Shown one piece after another: positions 13,601-26,915 of a stretch of 64,000 nt of DNA; within the stretch, counting starts at the first letter, position 1, and each line of letters opens with the position of its first letter. The DNA comes from Struthio camelus. Taxonomy: Eukaryota > Chordata > Aves > Struthioniformes > Struthionidae. The stretch spans positions 5,250,001 through 5,314,000 of the forward strand of contig NC_090946.1 of the NCBI RefSeq assembly GCF_040807025.1, written 5' to 3'. A model generated the notes under the pieces. The model saw only the letters and a program-made list of their open reading frames with translations. It had not been told where the DNA came from and searched no databases. A program made the position numbers and the translations under genes.

Positions 13601-16600
13601 AACTAAACAGGATTCGAGAAAACACTAGACACTAGATTCACTAGAACAGCCCCGTGTTTTTGTATTGCTGTATAACCAAAATATATTGGCTATATATAAA
13701 ACTAGTGTGGGGTGTGGGTACATATGTATATGAGTGCAAACCCATCTTTGTCTACCTATTCGTTTCAGTTATGGACAGTATGTGATTAGCATCCTCCTCA
13801 GATTAAGCTGTTCTAGTAGGAGCAAGAGCAAATGGATGATGCCTCATCTGCGTGCAGGCACAGAGGGTGAAAGGACTGCCCCCAGCTAGTCTCCAGGGAG
13901 TTTTCTGGCTGTCATGAGAGCAGGATACTTATCCTTCCCACCCTCCCCCTTAACGAAATGGTATTGCATTTGCTCAGCTCCATATTCTGGAAGAGTCTGT
14001 GGCTGCTCACAGGGAGAGAGCCCTGGCTCGGTGAGCAGCAGGGAGAACGGCTGGCACCTATCATGTTGCTACCTTACTCAATGCACAGCAACCAGCTGAA
14101 TAAATGTTAATGCATACCATAAATAAATAAAGCTCCTTCTCCACTTACTGGCTTCTACTCTGAACCTAAATGAAAGGCTGTGGCGGGGGGGAAACCATTG
14201 TGTCTCTGGCAGAAGCCAAGAGAAAGGCTAGAAAGGAAGTGTTTTTGCATAGCACTTTCCACAGCACTCTTCTGTGGTGATCACTAGGAGGACTTCTGCA
14301 GGCATTTGCCTAAACTGTTTTCACGGTTTAACAGACAGTCCTGTCTCTAGTGAAGGATTTGTCACTGTAACCATGAGGAGATGCATATAGGCAAAAGGAG
14401 TTCAAGGAGTCTAGTGACATTTGCATGGGGCTGTAAGAAGGAAATGGCTGTGCAGCAGTGTTCAGAGCAGCTTGTTTCTATTTTTCTACTGTCTCTGTCC
14501 CTGTGTTGCTCAACTGCCTTCCTGCATCCTGCCAAGAGTCACACCTGACCGACTCCTCAGGTATCTTTGCTTCTCGCACACAAGACAGACCAGCGGCACT
14601 TCAGGTGCCGGGGCACACACAAACGCAGCAGGAAAGGGCAAAGCATGGCTGGGCAGATGCTCCCGGTTGGGATCCTTGGCACAGGGGTGACATGGTGAGG
14701 CACATGGAGGGGCACAACAGAGGTGAGAGATGCTGGCCTGGCAGGAGGGCAGTGCTCATCTTGCATGCAAACTGTTGAGATGCAGCCAGTTGGCTCCAAC
14801 CTGCCTGGCTTCCTGCTTAATACACTTGTCTCTGGGGAAAGACCAAAATTCACTGGGGCAAAAGGCTGGAAAATGGATTTCGCCGCCTGTAGCATGAATT
14901 AGGCTGATGAAACGTGTCGTTGAAAATCAGCAGCCTGCAAGGCACGATCGCTTGACACCGCATGCCTCTCGTAACCCAAGAAACACTTTGGTGCTGTAAC
15001 CGGACACGGGGCTCTAGCACAAAGAGAACAGCCATTCCCGTTGGCCTAGCATGGCCCTGGGACAGGTATCATCTGCCCCGGGAAGCTGAGCTGGGAAGCA
15101 GAGAGCAGAGGACTCCATCGAGCAGGCGGCACCCAGGAGACAGTACCCGCTGGTCTGGCTCCATGAAGAAGCCACTGGTAGCTGCTTGGCAGAGGATGCT
15201 GGCCCTAACTAAGCAGAATGCACTGATGGCAAAGCAGTAAACTGCTTTTAATGATCATGAACCAACGTCATACTCTCATCCCTAGGGTTCTCCGTGCGCC
15301 TCCCTCATCTCCTAATGGGGCCTTCAGCCCGCAGCCATATGAAGAGACCTCTGAGACAAGACTTGACTGACCCCTGCATGACCCCCAGACTGTAATCCCT
15401 TGATCTCTGCTCTCCCCCATCCTCACAAGCTTGCACCCTGCTTGAAATAGGACCTTGGGGTTGTTGTTGTGAGAAAACCACTACAGATAAGGCACAGGGA
15501 CAAGAATCACAGGTCAACAGGCAGAAGAAATCATCCAAGAATTAAATTTATCTTTTCGAATCTCAAAGAGTATCTAACATAGAGCAGTATGAACCAAAAC
15601 AAAACCCTTCTCAGTGGCAGAAATGAGCATGGATCTTCTGATGTCCAGAGCCTTGAACTTGCTTGTGCCAACGCAGGAATGGCCCCAGAAGCAGAAAGAC
15701 AAAAAAACTAACTCAAGACAGCCTCTCTTTTCATAAAGCTGCACTGTAAATATGCATTTTCTATTGGTGGCTTGGCATGATGACCAACAAAAGGATCATT
15801 ATTTAGCATTAGTTAATGGTTCTTGCCTGCCCAAACTATGAGCTTGTAATTGCTATTTCAGCTGAAGACCACATGGCAGTGACACAGTTATCAGTGGAAG
15901 CACAGTGGTGCTGCTTCTTCTCCACAGCCCTCTAGAAGAGGGCCTTGGACATGGGTTTAACATGCACAGATTTTGTCTATAAAGAGTGTTGACTAGAAGC
16001 TGAGCTCAGTTAGCCACACAGTTCGGTAGGAGAGCACCCCACACACGCATGAACCCAAATGGATCTGGGCAGCAGCTGAACTGTGCCACACAGACATAAA
16101 TTCACATTTAACACCACCATGCCACTTCCCTTTCAACACCAGGTCTGTAAAAAAGGAAATCCCTGAGCACGTGGTTGGGCTTGTCCACCCTGTACAATGG
16201 ACATCTTGTTCTAGCTTTGATGGTTTGCCCATGGCCTTGTGGCCATGCTTGGGAGTCCCTGGTGTACCCTTGCTCATCTGTGACGTCTGCGTCTCACTCA
16301 ACTGCAGATGTCCTCTATGTCTTTCAAGAAAGGCTAAAAAATGGAAAGCACTGGCATCCATTGAGACAATTTCTGACATTCAGTAGCACGGCAGGAAGGC
16401 CAGGTGTTTACTTTTAGCTACTGTAGATCTTACTCTCATGAGAAGTCAGCAAATGCCCTAATGCAGAATTCTGTTACCATCAATAAAGTAGTGAGGCTGC
16501 ACCTTTAAAGGTATTGTTTTATACGGAAGTAATGTCTACAGCCCTTGCTGTAGAGAGGAAGTACCACTTCTCTCAGACTGTCCTGCAGATCCCCATTTGA

Positions 16601-19600
16601 GAAATGGCAGTGCAACTGAGGAAGCTGGTGCTGACCACAGTGGCAGCAACCTGACAGAGGTTTGCTGGGCCCATTTCTTCTCATACGTAACACTCCTCCC
16701 ATGGGACCTCATCTCAAAAGACCTTGTTGTGTGTTCTCAGCATGGGAATTTCTCCCTGCCTGGGTACCCAGGGGCAAATCCCAGGTGTTACTCCCCACCA
16801 GCCGGAGGCAGGGAGGGACAGAGGTGTCACACATTTCCTCCAGAAGACCAGTCTCACTCTTTGGCAGCATGAGCATGGTACAGAGGCAAATTGTTGCTTG
16901 CTCTCTGCTTACCCAAGATCTCAAGAGCGCAAGACAGAGCACATGGACACATAGCTGTGTCTGCCTCCAATCAGCTGCATGCCTGTTGCCAACGCGCTTC
17001 ACGCTTGGGTATCGCTCTTCCCCCTGCTCCTGCCCATTGCCAGGATAGACTGAAAGCTGCTCAGAGGTGGGACTGTCCCTTGATGTCTTTGCACTGTGCA
17101 ATGGGCACTGTCCCAAGAATGGGGAGCTAAAGCGCTCCTGCAGTAGATGGAGTACTGCAAGTGAAAGGCCCAGCCTCTGAAGTGGTGCAATTTTCTCTTG
17201 TGCTATTGCTGTTTTCTTCCCCAGCCCACTGCAAGAAAGCTCTTGGCAGTACCGATCTGCTCTCACAAGTCTGTGTCAGAGCAATGCCTGAGACACTAAT
17301 TCCCTATCTCCCCCACCACCCTGCCTTGAATAACTCCATTGTCCTCTGCCATGGCTCCCTCCCTGCCATTTCATCTTCTTTCTTCATGTCCCCTTTCCCA
17401 CCAGAGATTCCAGCTTCAGATTATTCTGGCTTCCTTCCAATATTGCCATGTGGATGACCCTTTTGTTTAAAGCCTCAAGACATTTAATGCTCTGGCATGA
17501 AATATGGCTGGAAGAAAAAAATAGGGAAATCAGCATTTCTCTTGGTTTCTGCAGATCAAAACCCAATAGTGGGCAAACCTGGAGATGTGTAGGCTCAGCT
17601 CAGTACTGACCAGAGCTACTGCTAAGAGCAGGCTTTGCTCTGTATGCTGCCGGCTGGAAGCCTGACTGGTTTGCTTGGCCCAAGATTACATTAATTGCTA
17701 GTAGCAGACGCTCCCCAGGCCTGATGATAGAGAGCTTTCTCCTATCCAGAAGCAACCAAGTCCTTGCTGCTTCCCATCTCACCCAGCTTGGCTACCCAGA
17801 GATTCCCACCCCATAAACCAAACTCCTTTCTCAACTACAGGTGCCCACACAGCTGCCGGCTAGTGATGCCTGTACGTGCCCAAGGGTAGAGCACAGCCCA
17901 CTCTTAGGCTATGCCACAGGGAGAAAAGGCTCTGTGCTGGGCCACTGTCTCTGCTCGCCCGTGACCCTCTCCTTTCCTCAGACCTAAAAGCTGCCACGCA
18001 ACTGCTCTAACCTCCTGCAGTTTCCTCAGGCAAGCCTCATGATTGCATTGCATTGCCTTTGAGATGATAGTTAGTGACAGGGGATCCGCAAGGAGGGTTT
18101 TAGCACCTCTCACTCTGCAGTGCCCACCCTTCATCTCTAGACCCCTTTTCCTTGCCACTTTGAGGCTGCTGAGCATGATTTCTCTCCTTGCAAGTAGGGA
18201 CTGCTCAGGGCTTACTCACAGGAACATTTTCTTGAATGAAAATTAGCTGTTGGATAGGCCTGAATACAATGGGAACAAAAGCTGTATCATTTAATAACAG
18301 TAAAAAAAAAAACTTTTCATTATGAACTTTTCGGGTTTTCAGGTAAAGCCAATTCCTCAGTTTCTTTGTTTAAATCAAGTACTAAATACTAGCATATTAT
18401 CTTCTAAATGTATCCTGAAGTTCAAAAATACTGTTAATGGCCATGAGAAATTGAGAACAAAATATTTTGAATTGTTTGATGAAAAAATAATTTGTCATCC
18501 AGCTCTGGTTATAAAGGAAAAGGGAATATCTCTGCCCATGAGCTTCCCCTGCATTTTCTCAATAGTCTGATTATCTTCTGCTGGGTGCCCCCTGGGTTTT
18601 TGCCCACTGGACAGCGTGCTACTGTACATATTGCTTTACATCCCTGCATTCCTTGGCAAGCTGGATACAAATACGCAGTGTTACTTGATGTACACAGTCC
18701 TTGCACAACCCGGGAGGTGGGTCAGGTTTTTATTTGCTTTCCTGGAGTGGGTTGTGTCTCCAGCTAATAAAAAAGGAATGTGAGCACTTGGATTTGAGCT
18801 AGTGGCAAATGTTAAGCATGCTGAGGAGGAATTTAGCCTCATGACATCTACTAACGCCTGCCGACACACTATCAACAAAGCAGCTGACCCAAAGTCAATG
18901 AGAGCCTTTTCATTCATTTCAAGAGCTTCCAGGTCATGCACTAAAGCACCACCAAAGAGCGATAGCTGCACCATGCACAGATTTCCAGCATCACTACAAC
19001 CTTTACAGACAACTTCTGGCAGTTCTTAGTACCATGGTGGTAACAGGAAAAACAGGGAGCCTGATGCTTTGAAAGAAGCTGCAGAGATGCTTCCAAACCG
19101 GAGCTTGGGCAGCTACCACAAAGCATTTGGTGGTGTATTGTTCCTGCTGCCTTTCTCCTTTCACTGGATAGCAGATATGCTTGCAATGCCACAGATTTAC
19201 TTGTCTTTGCAGGTCAATTTCCGCCTTACAGGAAAGCAGTGGTCATGTCCAAGCATATAAGCAAGCCACAGGCCATGCAGCTAAGGTCAAAGGCTGACTC
19301 TTTGGCAGACCTTTGGCATGGCACTGCTGCTACCAGTGAAACTCTTCTGTGGCATTGCTTATTCCAGCTCCTTCATGCAAAACAATTTGTGTTAGCCCAA
19401 AGGCTGTTAGCCAGCCCAACGCGGCACCTTTGCAAGCGATAGTATTACAATGTCTTGCAGTTTTTCCTTCCCTGAAATAGTCTTGCATTGTGGAGGAGAC
19501 TGGGGCAATGGGTGGCACAGCGCAGGGCAGGAGAGTGGGGGCGGAGGTCAGTATATCCCACAAGTCCTCCCCAGCACTGAGGCTCTGCCAGCCAGTCATG

Positions 19601-22600
19601 GGAACTCCCTAGCAAGGAAGCCTCTGCAACAGCGCAAGCAAGATACAGACCTGCAAATGCGTCGCTGCTAGGAGCTCAGACACAGCAGGTCTGTGCAATG
19701 CCAGAAATCAGATCTTTGACTAACCCTGCAGAACCTGGAGCATCCTCCTACTCTGTAAAGAAGTAGGAACCTGTCAGATTGACACAGCTGTACTACAGAA
19801 GATAAGTGATCAGATTGCCAGATCAGATCTGGCCTAGCACGCAGATCCTGGGAAGGGATGCTATTTCATAAGTCTGCTTTGTAACTCAGGCCCAGCAAAT
19901 CTGCATGATTTTCATTAGCATACAGAGGCATTTACTGCTTTGTTTCTCCTTTGGAGGGCTGTGTCCTGACCTGTTGGTTTGGCACAAGGACCTGTTCACG
20001 CTACACTGGCAGTTTACTACAAAGAGTGTATGCACTGGTGTATATAATATACAGATAACATATAAAATTGGCAAGCTCCAGAAGGCAACAGTCAGGGCTT
20101 GCCCTAGGCTGTTCTAATGGACGGGGAGGCCAGAAAGGGCTCTAGTGGGTGCAGGGAATCAGGGAGAGGTCCTTGGCCTGGTATTGTGAATGAGATGATA
20201 AACATAATCCTGCATTTCACCTCATTTTTGCATTGGGCAAGGTTTGCTTCCCAGTTCTTAGAACAGCATGATTTTGCAAGAAGTTCATTTATCTGTTAAC
20301 AGAAAGATGAGAAATTGTCAGAGACACGGGGAACAGCTTGAAATGTGCCACCATACAGGCTCACAAAGGCTGACAAAAGCACAAAGACTCTATGCTTTCA
20401 AAGTTTCAAAAAGAAACTCCTCATTTTCAAGCCAATTCATGATTCTTTGGGTCCCAACTCATGACTGAAATGGGGGAGCTATTCATGCTTCTACTCATTT
20501 TATTCTTGTAGCTCAACTCGAATGGCAAGCTGAGGCTCTTCTTCATTGTTGTTGCTGGGAGGGAGAGCGTGGTCGTTCCCAGCTGACTGATGTTGTTTAT
20601 GTTGGTGCAAAGGAACATAAATAATATCAGACAGGAATTGCAGGGCCAAATCTGCTCATGCTCACACCAATTTTACACTGGCATCTCAGCCCTGAATTGC
20701 CCAGCACTGATTTCCTACCTGCAAAACGTCTCAGCTTTGTGGCTGTGTCTCTCACTAGAGCTTTCGCCAGAAGCTCAGCACCCAACCAATAGTTCTGACT
20801 CTTGGGCCCCTTCTCAATCCTTCCAGGATAACCAGGTGTTTGGGTCTGTGGCCCCTGTTGTCATATAGTTAGAGCCTCTATAGAGATGGCATGCGCTGCA
20901 GGGGCCATACTCTTGTCTTGCCAGCACGAGGACTCTGAAATCTGCCCTGCAAGGCTGTTTGCCAGCCTATCTTCCAAACCTAGCCAGACAGGGACAGAAG
21001 ATAAGACTTTCCCTTCTCGGATACAGTCTCCCTCCTGCAGCCTCCACCAGAGATGGCTGCATCCCACAGGGGTTGTGCAGGTATCATTCGGAGGTACTAC
21101 AGGGGCAAAGGCACTACCAAAGTATTATGGATATACTGTATCATGTGTATTACTAGGCTGATAATATGCTTAGGTTCATTGCAGACTGCTTCACATACTG
21201 CTTGTCTGTCCTCCACATTTTCTACTGTGCCTTCCACCCAGCAACAGCAAAACACAAATACGGGAGGATCAGGGAGGATCCTATGTGATAAAACTTCCTA
21301 ATTAATCAGAGGAGGATGTGCATGGAGGGGATCTCAGGGCTCTTGCATTGCTGGTGTAACTGGCTGCATTTGTCAGAGGCACCTGTTTACGCCACAGCTG
21401 ATTTTGGCCCCGTTGCAGAGTAGGAGCCTAAGTGAGTTTTGTTTAGAGCAGTTACAGGAACGCAAACAGAACGGAAAGAGATGCGGTCTTGGGACTGAGT
21501 GTTGGGATCCTGCCTGGAAGTGGCTTGCAAGCCCCCCGCGGGCTGTCCAGCGTAGCACCCGCAGGCGCTCCCTCCGCCAGCGCTCAAATTCCCCTGAAGC
21601 CCCAGGAACGCTTAGTGTCACGGCAGTCCTGAGGCCGTTCTTCTGCCCTCTCACAGACACTTAACAGAAGGCAAAAAGAGCAGAAAGAAAACTCTGTAAC
21701 CTGCTAACTATCTGGGGAAAGCGGAGCACACTGTCCCGCCTGTGCACCCTGCATACCGAGGCACAAGCATCTTCTGCACGCAGCTGTCCAGGGTCACTCC
21801 AGTACAGTCAGTAACCACAGGTGCTTTGGGCACATCATTCGGCTAACTTATTTTAGATATCCACTTCAGGATCAGATAAGCTGGACCCCAGAAAAGCCTC
21901 TTTCTCTCTTTCCTAAGCTGATATCCCACTTGTGAATATTCACAAGCCACTTGGGAAGCTGGCAGGGAGGAGGTAGGGACCAAGCCCAGGCCCCCTACTA
22001 GGTGTCGTACCCCTAGGACCATCCTTTTTTTTCATGCTTGAGCCCAACTGGTACGTTTTACTGGGGATGCTCTGCCCTGTTTCCTTAGCAGAGGCCATGC
22101 ATTAAAGATAACAAGCTCAGTTCTGCCCTTCTTTACACCGCTTCAAACCCCTAGGGAATTTAACAGAGTTACTTCACCTCCAACCCAGGTCCCAGAGGGA
22201 AGAATTTATCCCGCTAGCCGATATCTTGTGCACACACTCTGCCAGGATGAAGGGAGTGTTTACAGCCATGTCCTAACTCCCTGGAAAAAAGGGCGTTGCA
22301 TGGAAATGGGGAGAAAACTTGGCACTAAAGATGTGTTTTGGCTTCCTGGACCAAACCGATAACCACGTCTCTCCAGGATGTGAATTGATCCTATTTTTTT
22401 TCCTCAGTTATTATTATCTTTTATCCCTTCCACTCCCTAACATAAAGCCAAACAGGACACACTTCCCTTCCAGCCAAAATTTTAGCCAACACACAATTTT
22501 GAGCCCTTTGGTAAAATTTACCTTGCTACCTCTGCAGCGGTCTGAACTTTTTCTGTTTCCTCATGTGGCCACTGGTGCCAGCGGAAAACATCATTTGCCC

Positions 22601-25600
22601 AGAGCTGGCTATCCATAAGATACTGATGACAGATAACAGGATAACATTTCTTCAGAGAATGGCTTTGCTGTTTTTCTCACACCTCTGGGTACCAGGTCTC
22701 AGGACTTACTGGGCCAAATCCTCAGAGACAATAGATGAGGTGACTTACCCTAAGCGATCTGGTTCTGTGTGTGCAAACGTGCCACACGGCATCTGAGCTC
22801 GGGTCATTCAAACCTTTCTGGATGATCCATGCTAGTCAAACACCGAGCATTTAGGTTCAGCAAAGGAGCGACTGTGCCCTTGCTCACACCTGCCCTTGCT
22901 CTTGAGGCCAGAGCAGCAGACCATACCAGCCACCTCCACCCTGACAACCCAGGATCCCCACGCCATGAGTTTTATTTGTTACCTGAGACCGAAAGCAAGG
23001 GACAAAGCTCTATTGTTTTCCTGTCTCTTTGGCTATCCTGGCAGACAGAAGGGAAAAAGCATAATAGTGGTCACTGTGGGATCATGCCAGCTTTTATCAC
23101 CTTCAGATGTTTGCTGTACTAGTGCCAGAGCCCTGCAGCAATCCTGCCCTTTGCAATGCAGTCCATATTCTATCCCAATAGTCTTCCACAGCTGCAGCCT
23201 CTCAAGGCACAGAGCAGGAATAAACAGCAGTGCAGAGGTGTTGCAGGTACTATTAGGAAGCAGATGGGGAAAAATGGACCGGCCCTAGGGATCTTTGTGC
23301 GGAGTTTTATTGGCAGCAGGGAGGAGAGTTAGGGACAAGACCTGAACAAGAGCTCAGGTAGCTCTACCCTGGCTTCACATCGTGATCTAAGCTCTGACAG
23401 CGGCGGCCACCTGATCACAGGAAAGTCATCTTTATATTTCTGCCGCTCCATTTATCACATGGGGATTATACAAATTCTCTGCCTCCTGGGGACATAGTGT
23501 AGATTAGATAACATGTTACAGCACTTAGGTCTTCTCCATTGCAAGATGCCATAGAAATGCAAAGTACGAGAGGTGTCAGATAAACCAGGAGGAAATTACC
23601 TAATGCTGCTAACATGCCAGTGTTCATTCATATGAAATTAAGCAGATGGAGGACAGAGCTGTGCAGAAAGAGAGTGAAGGAGCCACTCAGGAGAAGTGCC
23701 CTGTCTTCTGAAGTCTTTTCTGAAGAAGGGAGTTTACCTGTTTAACACAAAGGATCCCATTTGAACCGTAAGGTTAAACAGCCGCAGATCTCCATGCAGG
23801 CATTATTCTGTGTGGCATGTCCAGTTCAGCCCAGAATGGCCAGCGCTAGATTTAAGCTAAGGCAAAAAATTACGCATCCACAGGAAGGTATGTAACATTT
23901 CATCACACTGCTTTTAAGTAAATGGATGAAAAAACCCTTTTTTTAAAAAGCATCCACGCTTCCCAGATAGACATGATTTGAGATTGACTGCTATAATGAT
24001 TTGCAGTCTGGATCCTTAAAATCTTCTTTCTGTATTTAAATCAAAACTAAGCACTAGACAAGAAGGACATTTCATTATTTTGGCACCCTGCTGTCCCCAC
24101 AAAGCCCGGGTGTTTTCAGGCAGGTTGGTTACTTTTGAGGATGCCGGGGAGAGACAGAGAAAGGAGAAGGATGGGGGCCAGGTAGAAGCCAACAAGATGG
24201 AAGAGATTTCAGGAGGAACAAGCAGACATCTTAAAGAAAGAGACAGGAAAGAGAATATGCAGAGACGCTCCCTTCCTTGGCCTGGGCAGCTTCTGGGACG
24301 TCACTTGAATGGCATCCTAAGACAAAAAAAGGCACAGCATTGTTCTGCTTCTGTGGCTCTTAAAAATTATGCAGAAATCCCCTCAAGGAGAATCAACAAA
24401 GGGACCTGGGAACCTCTGCGTTTCATCTCCCCTTCTTTTATTTCACTTGCTGCTGTTAAGTTTGTGAGGAGAGCACTGGAGAAAAAAAGGGCTTAGTTGT
24501 AGATGCTTTATGGGGATATGAGAACCTTCCTAAGTGATTGGAGCGACTGCTTACAAACAGGAGCAGGCTGAAGAGAGAGAAAAGCCTGTCTCCATCCTCC
24601 TCATCTCATATTCGCTCCATCCTCACTGCAGCACATCCTACTGGGCAGCAGGGCCCTCATCCAGGGCTTGCTTCTTTCGCTGGAAAAGGCTGCCGATAAC
24701 TACAGGGGCCTAAGTACTGAGTGAGCTTATCAGCAAGTGCAGATGTCGGGAAATGAGGTTGTGCAGAAGTCTGAGGTTTCAGCAGGTTCTCGAGATCTTC
24801 AAGGGCATTTCTTCCAAACATTTTCTTAAAGGTGCATGCCAAGATCTCCTCTGTCCATGACACTTGCAGCTTCTCTGAGCTTGGAGGATAGGGCAAAGGC
24901 ATCAAAGAGGACCCCAGAAGCCAGCTTCAAGGCAAGCAGACGCAGTGCTGACCACTGCTAAGCTCTGTGACCTCTTCTTCTAGCAGGAAGACAGTCTGGC
25001 TGCAGAAACACAGATCCTTCCCATGTTGCTGCCCAGCGTGACCTCTTCAGGACAGCAGGGCTGACTGCTGACCCCCGAGACGGGCATAAAGCTATCTGCA
25101 GGGTTGCTGACCAACTCCTTTGCAATGAGGGGAGGAAGAGGAGGAGTGTGGTCATTTCTGGAGAACTGAGTGGTGATGGAGCTGAGCAAAACACATGCAA
25201 GGCAGTGCGTGAGCCTTCCCACTGAGCTCTGCCCAGTTAAGCGTAATCCTATGCTAACTCTCCCTCTGGAAATCCTGTCTCCCCAGTATACCTTCCCTTC
25301 CCCAGGAACTACCAGCTCACAGTGCTCAATGCCCTTCCTGTCAGGGCTGGAGACATTTGCTTGTCCTAATGTAAAAAAACCTGTGTTTCCAGACTGACCG
25401 CTTTGGCCTTTTCCACTCCCTTTTAAAAAAAAGGGAGGATGGAATGTCTTAAAATCCAAATTTGTCTCCATCCCGCACAAACGTGGTGTTCTCATTTCCA
25501 TTAGTGTCATCTATTTACATGAGAAATGCTCGGTGAGGAAATTGAGGTTAGCGAGAGAGAAAAAAGTTGCTCACATTAGACACGAATCCCAATGGATTAC

Positions 25601-26877
25601 GTGTTACCATGTGCTCTTCTATTCCAGACCTTGCCCCACATTGGAAATAGGGCAGACTGCAATTAAAACACAGCAAACAAAATGCCACTGACTCTTTAAT
25701 GGGAGTCTAAGCTGAAGAACGGCCACACTGATATATTGATTAATTTACTTAAGGCCACTCCGGAAGCTAACGCTTGAGTGGGAAGCTGCACTGGCTGCCC
25801 AAGGTCTTTCCCCATGAACCTGCCTTCCCTCCACCTCTGATTCAGTGCTTGCAGTATAAAAGGCACTGGCTCAGTCTTAGTTAACGCTTCTGCCACCGTG
25901 TCCACCAATAAATCATTTCTGCTTGTGAATAGCAGCCACTTTGGTGCTACCAGAAATTAGCCTCTGAGGCTGCTATGTTTTCAGTCAGAGATACAAGGTG
26001 CAAAGTACACGGGTGTCCTGCCGAGCTAAAGGCACCTCTCAGGCTTAAAAATTAAAGGCATTAGGAATCAGCTTCTATCAGCCCTCATTGGGCTCTGAAT
26101 GACAGCTGCAGTGTCCCTTTTCATCTGCATCGTCTCTAAGCCCCGTTTTTATATGTTTAGGATGCTCCTGCATCCACAAGTAGGTTTGCCACCGGTGCTC
26201 ACCCCTCTGTCTTCTGAGAAGCACCAAGAGGGGCACGATCTGAAAACTCTGCTGTGCTGGCAAAGGAGATAAGGTGAAAATTGCAAGCGAAATCACAGGA
26301 AAGCAACCCTTGGGTCCATGCTAGTTCTGGAGAGACACCTGCTGGCAATGCTTAAAGAGCCCTAACCAGGCTCTGAAATGCACTCAGTCCTCCCTGGAAG
26401 CCTAATAAAAATTAAAGTATAACAGAGATGAAAAAGGAGGCTAGGGGAAAAGGTTCATACTAAAGCCCTGGCAACAAAAACAAAAGCATGCTGCAAATCT
26501 GCACGCAATCCAAGCCCTAATCCCAGTTTCACCATCTTTCATGCCTGACGAGCATTTCACAGCCTGAACTCAGATCAGGGACAGCCCACAGGGGTAAGCA
26601 CCTGACAGCAACTTAGCAAGAAAACATTGTGAAAGACCTACAGTCTAATATACCCGAGAGATTTGTACTTGTTTAACTATAACCAGTTTTTAACTGCCCT
26701 CCCAGCCAGCACTCTCATTTCAGGACAGCCAAAGAAACCCCATATTCCCACTTGGTGTGAGCTAAATCAAAGAAAGCTGAAATAAGAGCACGCACGGGGG
26801 CTACACGGGCTTGTTCAAAATCATATCTGTTTTGATACAGAGACCATCTAGGCATGCAGCTGCATGTTACATGCAGG

Positions 26878-26915
<38 letters not shown>

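Noticed and set aside
16709..17266. 185-codon minus-strand frame in the large intron
   Set aside because: It is long for chance but shows low-complexity Ser, Leu and Cys composition and no family resemblance, and several other frames overlap it.
24080..24496. 138-codon plus-strand frame in the large intron, rich in Lys and Arg
   Set aside because: It resembles no known protein, is not flanked by convincing splice sites in a phase that fits EPS8L2, and intron DNA of this size yields such frames by chance.
26715..26912. Minus-strand frame starting with repeated Cys-Val
   Set aside because: It is simply the translation of the CA microsatellite.
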